This document shows positions 57,090 through 64,000 of a stretch of DNA of 64,000 nt, in pieces. Where the stretch lies: contig JAUPSS010000008.1 in NCBI GenBank assembly GCA_040285825.1, positions 558,001-622,000 of the forward strand, in the 5' to 3' direction. Below the pieces are notes generated by a model. That model was not told the origin of the DNA and made no database searches. It saw only the letters and a program-made list of their open reading frames with translations. The DNA comes from Eukaryota sp. TZLM1-RC (lineage: Eukaryota; Metamonada: BaSk clade). The translations under genes were made by a program, and so were the position numbers. Every line of letters begins with the position of its first letter. Position 1 is the stretch's first letter.

Positions 57090-57960
57090 CATACTCAGAA
57101 AAACTGATGGGATATTTTTCAAGTTGAAGGGAGATCTAAGAAATGAAATCTAAGATCGAAGATAATGAATGCATCGTCCGGGGACCGACAATGTAGTATT
57201 GACATTTTCCTCTGCTAATGGAAATTGATACTACGCTTATGGAAGATATGAAATTGCGATGAAGTTTGCTGCTTCGATCTTGCGAAAAATTTCATGAGAT
57301 TTAGGGAGGTCGATGGACTCGGATCTTGTTTTTCCATTGAACTTTGTGTAGTTTACACAAAGTCTGGGGTTTTAGTACAGTATTTAATCAAAACAGCTGG
57401 AGCAGAGAATTGTTTGTTAAACGATGAAGAAGTATAGCGAGCAACACCCCTCTCAACTAGGTCGTCCATAATGTTTTGAGCAATTTTGAGTTTCTTTAAA
57501 GGAGAAATTTTCGCAGAAGTAGTGCTTGAGAGTAGTGGAAATTTTGCAGGCTTTTGGCGACTCTCTGCATGAAGTGCTCTTCCGGTAAATCTAGTAGCGA
57601 GCAACGTTTTTTCAATAGCAGGAATCGTGAAGCCTAACTGGCTAGGTGTTCGCGGGTTACCATAACGCCAGCTTTTTCAGTAATAGAAAACATTTTGAGA
57701 ATTCTGTGAGCATCCTCTTACCCTTCTGAATTTAGTCCTCTTAAGTAGGAGGTTCAACAAGGCTCTCTGTGATTTAAAAGACCTCTTGTGGAACTTATAG
57801 ATAGTTCAGGACTTCTTTTGAGAGATAACGAGCGATGTTGGGATCTATTGGGTAGATTTCGTCAGTATCCTTAAAGATGAGGAATTCAACCAATTTTGGT
57901 TATCCGCAAACAACACGGTACTTTTTTCCATTGAACCTTGACACTGGATGTGTAATTGGC
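57090..57960 (-). mobile_element. Ty3/gypsy-type reverse-transcriptase remnant
   Basis: Minus strand, 57353-57604: AQNIMDDLVERGVARYTSSS, then FNKQFSAPAVLIKY, which is the palm entry of an LTR-element reverse transcriptase (I-x-x-L-x-x-G-V/I ... S-P/A-x-V-L-V). In another frame, about 57360-57160: YTKFNGKTRSESIDLPKSHE, IEAANFIAISYLP and TTLSVPGR, the next conserved blocks. The first catalytic Asp (FS-x-x-D) reads S here and the YxDD region is not found. Upstream sequence to about 57960 is coding-like but broken. No LTRs seen. Confidence 0.65.
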
Positions 57961-58237
57961 TTAACCAAGTGTGATAAAATCAATAATCTTACTTGCTTCA
58001 TCTTGTAGTCAGTGGTTAGTAAGGTTTAAGAAAATGTATTGTGTGGGGGCTACTGTTTCCACATGAAGGGATAGTTGTAGGAAGGGATTGTCAGAATGTT
58101 TTATCTCAGACTACTTCAACCGACAGCTCCTTTTGCAATTAATATTAAGGATGACGTGTTGTTCTTTGCAATTTTGACCTTCATAGATCTTGATTTTGAG
58201 AGATGAAAATATAAATCCATGCCATAAATCTGTGAAT
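57961..58237. other. Intergenic stretch before the transporter gene
   Basis: No gene seen; it would include the promoter of the transporter. Confidence 0.3.
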
Positions 58238-59494
58238 ATGAGCTACATCCCAGCCGTCAATACTGGACTCAGTTTAGGTCTCATTATTGTCATCGGGTAT
58301 GTTCTCGGTGCTACCAAGCGTATTAAGTCTCACTTTTATACAGGACTAAACCAATACGTTTTCAATTTGGCTCTCCCATCCGCAGTATGTATGCAGATAT
58401 GGGGCGCTTCTTTGGATCAATGGGGTGACATGGTTTGGCGATTCATCAATGTTTGGATTGTGTTTCGATTAACTATGTTGACTCTGTCATCTATTTTTGC
58501 TCGCTTCAAGAAACAGCATCTCGGAAATGTTTGTGTACATTGGTTGGGTACTACATGGGCCAGTACAATCTTAATCGGTGGTCCTTTTTTGAAAGCCTTG
58601 TATGGTCAGCCCCAGTGGGGACTGTTTGCCGCCGTGTCTTCCTGGATCTGTCAATTGCCTCCCATGCTCATTATGTTCGAATTGTACAAAGTTCAACGTG
58701 ATTACTCCATCGAAGTTGATGAGAAGAAAAAACTCGAAAAAGAAAAGGTAGTCGAAACCAAGAGTGACTCTGAAGAAGAAACCAAGGAAATCGAAAATAC
58801 TAACGACAATGATGACAACAATGATGGGGTGCAACCAGAAGTCTCCTCTCAATCCAATGAAGAAGGTTCTCCAGAAAAAGAAGTATCTATTGAAGTTGCC
58901 GATGAAGCCACTTCATTACTCCCAGAGTTTATTCCATTCAAGGTAGCTCTTCGTAAGGTCTCTTACAAAAAGATTTTATTCAAAATTCTCACCAACCCTG
59001 TAATTATTGCTTTAGTTTTGGGATGGTCTCTCAACCTGTTGAATATTGACAGACCCGGCATTAACGATCAGGGATCAGATGACACTGATCCCTTGTTTTG
59101 GATTATGCAGTTTCTCCAGACGGTTGGACCAACTGCTACTCCTGTTGCCATGTTTGCTATCGGTATGTTCGCTGCTTCTAAAGGAAGTGTCAAAAAGATT
59201 GTAAGTTGCGGCTGGAAGAAACTTGCCATCTATCTCTGTATCAAGATGCTTGTTACTCCTTTCATCATCATGCCTGTTGTTGCTCTTTTTGGTTTGACCG
59301 GTGTTCCTGCAAGGGCCGCTGTACATGTCGTCGCTACTCCTATTTCTATGGCCTCATTTGCCTTGACTACCCAATATGGAATCGGCAATGATCTCATGTC
59401 TGCAATGATTACTTTTGGCGCAATCATCATCATGCCTGTGATTGTGTTTTTTGAATTCTTCATGGATACTTTCAACATTTTTACTTTACCTTAA
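58238..59494 (+). CDS. Auxin-efflux-carrier (AEC/PIN-like) family membrane transporter
   Basis: 418 residues from ATG 58238 (the open frame begins 16 codons earlier at a TTG). Two bundles of membrane helices: about 8-160 and 240-418, joined by a long acidic loop (about 165-235, rich in E, D, N and S). Family blocks are visible: LNQYVFNLALPSAVCMQIWG at the start of the first bundle, and LTNPVIIALVLGWSLNLLNI, VGPTATPVAMFAIGMFAAS and the last-helix ATPISMASFALTTQYGIGND in the second. The AEC fold mediates export of organic anions; plant PINs move auxin and PIN-like proteins act at the ER, but the substrate here is unknown. Nearest neighbours are mobile-element remnants. Confidence 0.85.
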   Translation: MSYIPAVNTGLSLGLIIVIGYVLGATKRIKSHFYTGLNQYVFNLALPSAVCMQIWGASLDQWGDMVWRFINVWIVFRLTMLTLSSIFARFKKQHLGNVCVHWLGTTWASTILIGGPFLKALYGQPQWGLFAAVSSWICQLPPMLIMFELYKVQRDYSIEVDEKKKLEKEKVVETKSDSEEETKEIENTNDNDDNNDGVQPEVSSQSNEEGSPEKEVSIEVADEATSLLPEFIPFKVALRKVSYKKILFKILTNPVIIALVLGWSLNLLNIDRPGINDQGSDDTDPLFWIMQFLQTVGPTATPVAMFAIGMFAASKGSVKKIVSCGWKKLAIYLCIKMLVTPFIIMPVVALFGLTGVPARAAVHVVATPISMASFALTTQYGIGNDLMSAMITFGAIIIMPVIVFFEFFMDTFNIFTLP

Positions 59495-59589
59495 TGTATT
59501 TGTATTTTTTATTATATAATGAGATTATTGACTTAAAATAAAACTTTGAGTTTCAGTTATTGCTTTGTCTTAGAGCAGAGGATTTTGGT

Positions 59590-59935
59590 TCAAAAGAAGG
59601 AAACTTAATAATGTAGAATGTCCGAAATTTAAAGCGAATGAAAAACATAGAAAATATGACAAAGATACCGAAGAAGCTAATTCTGATAGAAACAGATCAC
59701 TTGTTTTTATTGCTTTTTATTTTCTATAAACGGAAGACTATCGGCAGAAGGAGGAACTTTTTTGAATGATTTCCAAAAATAGGTTCAAGAAAAACAAAGA
59801 GATTATGATGTCTTTTGTGGCGGTCGCGAATTCAAATTGCTATACTTAATGGATTACCTCCGTTTTTTATCGGATAAGACAAGCAATGGCGAGAAAACAA
59901 ACAAGAAAAAATTTGGGTAGATATGCTAAAAATAG
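59590..59935 (+). mobile_element. LINE-B 3' end fragment, decayed
   Basis: Reads in several frames as FKANEKHRKYDKDTEEANSD, a GRLS-AE-GTFLNDFQK block and a WRSRIQIAI-like end, matching the last ~110 residues of LINE-B. Confidence 0.7.
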
Positions 59936-60980
59936 TTGACTTCTTTAGTTACCAATTCTGTTGAATGGTTCCCGGTATAGCTCCACAACTTTGGTTCAGC
60001 TAAAAGTTAAGCAAAACCTTATGTCAATTTGACCATTATCTCATAAACCGATTCCCGATTTTGAGATTTTCAAAGAAAATTACTGAAAATAACGGTATTT
60101 CATTCCTCCAAGGATCAAATTCGTTGAGTTCTTTTTAATCCTCAAAAAACCCAATTCTACTCTTTCATCTGAGTTATATATCTTGTATTTAGTTGAACCA
60201 GTAACAGAAGATTTTGTTTATGTTGATCGTATTATGGGCTCAACAGTATTCTAGTTTTCCCTATTTTTGGAACAAAAAGGAATTTGAGTAGTATAAGGAA
60301 AATCTGGAATTTGAGGAATTATAAATATTCAAAAGCATTCTTCATACAGTCCAATCAAACGTTTTTGTCAGGTTCACAGAGTATATATAAAATGCGTTTT
60401 AATAATAACAGAACAAAATTTTTCCTACTAACAATCAACAAAAAAAACTGAGCTTTCATCACTTTCAAGTCACCGCCTATTGTGTTTACGTTATTCTAGT
60501 CCCCCAAACGTCCAAACATGAGATTATCTTACTGAAAACATGCGGTATGAGCTTTTGAGTGGCTGAAATCCTGAATTCTTTACAAGTGGTTTTCATTTTA
60601 GACTTTGGAAAGAGTAAACTTTTCATCAATGGAATAAAGCCATAAGCAACTATTCCCCCTGCAGATCCTTCAAATACAATGTTTCATAATTAACTATATT
60701 GGACAATCACAACTCAAGGCTCTGGCATTTCATTTTTTAATATATGTCCACTAAATATATACTAAAGATGTCTAATAACTAAATCTGTGAGATGTTACCT
60801 CAAATATCAAGACTGTTTTTCTTTTTATTTCATCTGTTTCTCTTGTGATAAGAACAACATCAAATCCCAACTCAGTTGCAAAAAGAGTGGAAAATTTACT
60901 TATTCATTGGTTTAATAAATTAAAATACTGTATACATCAGAATAATTAAACGAATGAAGTAGGAGGTTAACAAAAAAGTT
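59936..60980. other. Intergenic stretch, nothing recognised
   Basis: About 1 kb, AT-rich, no open frame of note and no match to the window's repeats that I can see. Confidence 0.4.
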
Positions 60981-60984
60981 TCAA

Positions 60985-61205
60985 ATTGGATCACCACAAA
61001 AAGGTAAATTCCTACTATTCTTTTCTGGTTCATTTTTCGGAATATTGATCACATTTTTTCATCAATTGTTAAAATTTCTTTATTTAGTGCAGTAATAGAT
61101 GACCTTTAGGTAGTCATTGGCAAATCTTCTTAGGCTAAAAAATGTTTCAGAAAACTTATAATTGACATATCTGCATTCACCATAGAAAGCAAACCAAACA
61201 AAAAT
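60985..61205 (-). mobile_element. LINE-B fragment, heavily decayed
   Basis: Minus strand reads AFYGECRYVN, FSETFFS, and an N-I-P-K-N-E-P-E-K string, aligning with AFIGGCRNRVSEFSERIADW and GNISEKNL of the copy at 24.7-24.9 kb. Confidence 0.5.
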
Positions 61206-61394
61206 TGAGGCTATGGTCCAGTTCAAACCACCATAGTGTGGACTAACTTAAGCATGATTAGGGATCTGCTACATTCTACACCCTGACAGTTGAGGCAAAA
61301 CTTCAGCACGTATCATCTAAGCCCCATGATTTAGAGATAAAAAGCATAATAGATTGGAATTTATGATCAAATACTTAACTTATTAATTTTTATT

Positions 61395-62078
61395 CAACAA
61401 CAAATATGAAATACACAATTAAAACTCCACATCCTCAAAACCTGCCTCCCCTACATCAAAACAATTAATCGCTAAAGATTCAGAAAATTTCCCAAAAGAA
61501 GATAGTGAATCAGAAATTGGTGTTACCATTCCCTTAAAAATAGAAAATACAATCCTGTTTTGCCAGTAAACACGATTGAAAATTCTTCCAGTTCTTTCCT
61601 TTACAACTACAACAAAATCCTCAAGGAAAGCCATAGCAGCCTTACCTAGAGATCCAAGCAAAGAAAAAACAAATGGACATAAATTATATTGGGCATGAGA
61701 ATTTTCATTAACCGAGGAAATGGGTTTCGCATATTTAGCAATTTTATATTTTTCGCCTGCAAGAAGAGGATTATTTACATCCGAGTTAATGAAATGTTCG
61801 TTAGAGGAATTACAAGGGTCAATAGACATGGCGTCCAAAATAGTAAAACTACCATTTAAACCAGGAACAACTAGATCACCTCTAGTCAGACCCATAGAAG
61901 CTCTGTTGTAACGCGTACTATCAATATTGGGATCATCAAGAATTAATTTTGATAACAGCGGTTCTAAAAAGGAATCTACACGATATGATTTGCACATTAC
62001 ATAAATTTGGTCCCTGACGTTATTATGCACTTTGCTTCTAAACGTAATGAAATGTTTACAGTTCAAAAGATGAGTAAC
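61395..62078 (-). mobile_element. LINE-A 3' end, longest clean copy
   Basis: The 215-codon frame 61419-62066 covers the finger end (NCKHFITFRSKVHNNVRDQ), LEPLLSKL, GDLVVPGLNGSFTILDAMSI (a conserved D-V/A-x-x-x-D-like core), AQYNLCPFVFSLLGSLGKAA, VYWQNRIVFSIFKGM and the terminal GEAGFEDVEF. This is the C-terminal domain of a non-LTR retroelement protein of the type that has a Cys-Cys-His-Cys finger and an endonuclease-like fold. The reverse-transcriptase core is missing. Confidence 0.8.
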
Positions 62079-62269
62079 TTATTAATTGAGATATAAACAC
62101 AAGATTTGGATTGGTGGGGACTGTTTTCATAGAAAATTGCTCAAAAAACTAGCGAAAGCAAAATTATCATTTTTGGCCGAGGCAAGACGGTCATTAAAAT
62201 CCTAGCCTTCAACAATACCTCAAATTTACTAGTGTTCTAGGTGGTATCTCCTGCACATTTTCTGGAAAC

Positions 62270-63270
62270 ATTTACACCAAATGTGAAGGACCAAACAGTC
62301 AAGAGCATTTTAACGGATGCTTTTCGTTTCCTAGGATGCTGGCTTGGAAATGTTCCAAAAATTACTGAAGAATTGAATAATTTTTAATGAAATTGGGTTC
62401 TAAACTTGACACAATTTCGTCAATTGAAGTTGGGAAACATATTAAGTTTTTTATCTTAAAAATTCGCTACTCCCGTAAAATTACTCACATTTTAAGAACA
62501 ACATCTCCTGATATTTCACGTGAGTTTTGCCGCTCATTTAACTTTTTGAAAACAAAATTTTTTGCATCTTTACTTGATGTCAATTCTGAACTAATTCGAA
62601 GGAAGTCATGTATTTTCATCATCTAATTTTGGTGGAATTAATTTCACTTAATCGTCTTTTCTCTGTCAGGCTGCTTTTCTTGGTGGGGGCAAAAATTTTG
62701 TTTTTGAATTTTGCAACCGTTTTCCCAATGATGTTAATTTATTGAATTTTTCAAGCAATAAATTTCTTAGAGACCTACAAAATGCTCTTGATTGTTTGCC
62801 CTCTAAAATTTGGAGAAAATGTTTTCCCGACAACGTACAGGAAATACCATCTAGAACAGTAGTTGATTTGAGGTATTGTGTTAAAAAATTGCAACAAAAG
62901 TTAACAATAATATTTGAAGGCACTTTGCTTTGCTGAAAAGAGCAAAATCAAAAAATACAATGAACCCTTATCTCAGCGAGGACGTGTTTAGCATGTCAAG
63001 TATCAGTTGGTTCCATTTGCTGTTTCTCTTTTTGGTAACATTGGATTATCTGGCATTAAATTTCTTGAAGGTTTCAGAAGTTTAATAAAAGAAAGAGCAG
63101 GAAAAGAATTGAACTTCAATTTCTGGCACAATAGAATTGTTTTTAGTATTCTTAAAGCAATTCCAGAAATGTTGACCAAAGCACTGTGACAATTAGGATT
63201 AGAGTATGAAAATCGCGCGCTTAAAAGATTTGATGATGTTGATCCATATATTGAGGATATTGAGTTCTAG
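62270..63270 (+). mobile_element. LINE-A copy, decayed
   Basis: Starts with FRFLGCWLGN, then HIKFFILKIRYSRKITHILR (reverse-transcriptase thumb), AAFLGGGKNFVFEFCNRFP-like, KIWRKCFPDN and, after a gap that deletes the finger, VPFAVSLFGNIGLSGIKFLE to YIEDIEF-stop at 63270. Several stops and shifts. The 3' part is almost the same as 5830-6165. Confidence 0.75.
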
Positions 63271-63379
63271 TTTTTTTTGTTTAATGTTATGTTAGCGTTC
63301 AAAATAAATTTCAAATTAAATAAAAATATTTGAAGGCTTAAATTTTAATGTTCGTCTTGGCTCGGTCAAAAAAGATAAT

Positions 63380-64000
63380 CCCGCTTTCTCAAATTTTTTG
63401 TTTGAATCCCAAAACAGTTCCTCTTCGTGTTTAGTTACTCAGAGTCCTCAAATTTATGGTCTTCTTTTAAATGATACCGAATTTTCTTGTACAATGCGCC
63501 TTCGTTGTTTATTTGGCCTGATAACGTGTCTCATAATTTGATTTGTAAATGTGGATCAAAAGTTTCTCCAAATCATTTATTCAATTGTAAACATTTTATT
63601 ACTTTCCGATCAAAAGTTCATGATGCAATAAGAGATCAACTCTGTTGTATGTCAAAATCACATAGAATTGTTTCCTATTTAGAACCATTACTTTCCCGTT
63701 TGGTTGATGAAGATACTTTGAATTCGTTTGGTCGAATCAGAGGTGATTTAATGCTTGAAGGTCTTGAAGGTACAACCATTATTACAGATGTGAGATCCAC
63801 TGATGTATGTAATGATTCTTTTATTCCAATTGTTCAATCAAAATAAAGGGACCCCTTAAATGTTTCCGAAAAAACCAAAATTGACAAATATAAAGCAAAA
63901 TTATTATCCTTGAATGCAGAATCGTATACTCATTATGTCCTCTGTCCATTTGCAGTTTCCCTTCATGGCACGCTTGGACCTCTTGCTTTATCTTTTCTGG
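63380..64000 (+). mobile_element. LINE-A copy running off the window end
   Basis: Contains SCTMRLRCLFGL, then FIWPDNVSHNLICKCGSK, the finger C-x-C, H, FNCKHFITFRSKVHDAIRD, LEPLLSRLVDEDT, RGDLMLEGLEGTTIITDVRS and, after a shift, SYTHYVLCPFAVSLHGTLGP. Close relative of the arm fragment at 14.1 kb. Continues beyond 64000. Confidence 0.78.

Overview
The window looks like nuclear DNA of a unicellular eukaryote. It is AT-rich and uses the standard code in its intact genes. It has no operon or Shine-Dalgarno logic, no convincing spliceosomal intron inside any recognised gene, and no tRNA or rRNA gene that I can see. Eukaryote-only genes (IMP3, DEK, a ZNF277-like protein, GPI-anchor enzymes PIG-W and PIG-K, RCC1 and ARM/HEAT proteins) are separated by long tracts of decayed mobile elements. 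An intron-poor free-living protist such as a metamonad or heterolobosean would fit, but the species cannot be fixed from the sequence alone. Host genes are compact: two tail-to-tail pairs are separated by only 11 bp. Layout. 0.3-2.4 kb: ZNF277-like zinc-finger gene converging on an SPFH/band-7 gene. 2.5-6.2 kb: a decayed Fanzor (eukaryotic TnpB) copy, a GC-rich islet and a LINE 3' end. 7.2-11.3 kb: a small tail-anchored ORF, PIG-W/GWT1 and a DHHC palmitoyltransferase, with LINE debris. 12.4-19.9 kb: a large inverted duplication carrying GPI8/PIG-K and IMP3, one copy intact and the mirror copy broken. 20.3-26.5 kb: an unknown gene, a second Fanzor copy, a VTT/TMEM64-type membrane protein, a long LINE-B copy and a GtrA-like protein. 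27.2-33.2 kb: a short Fanzor derivative, a Ulp1-like protease/family-B DNA polymerase exonuclease reading frame split by a small LTR element, and a third, longest Fanzor copy ending at the promoter of an HDDC2-type phosphohydrolase gene. 33.2-38.8 kb: HDDC2, a probable beta-propeller gene, Fanzor debris, a HEAT-like gene and LINE fragments. 39.1-46.2 kb: one 2386-codon gene joining an N-terminal helical region, a family-2 glycosyltransferase and a C-terminal unknown region. 46.7-50.6 kb: Fanzor debris, a zinc-finger/ARM protein and an unknown gene. 51.1-54.5 kb: tandemly duplicated DEK genes flanking a LINE fragment and a solo LTR. 54.8-59.5 kb: RCC1-repeat protein, a Ty3/gypsy-like reverse-transcriptase remnant and an auxin-efflux-carrier-family transporter. 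59.6-64 kb: LINE fragments of two families, the last running off the window. The strongest unusual signal is the Fanzor family. Six decayed copies (called Fz-A to Fz-F here) lie in the window, and in each the coding strand points at, and the 3' end lies just upstream of, the start of the next downstream gene. Copies B and C end directly in a conserved block that serves as the 5' region of unrelated genes; A and D have part of it. Because the guide part of a TnpB/Fanzor RNA comes from DNA next to the element's right end, this block could act both as promoter and as guide source. Two truncated LINE-like families (called LINE-A and LINE-B here) supply most of the other repeats.
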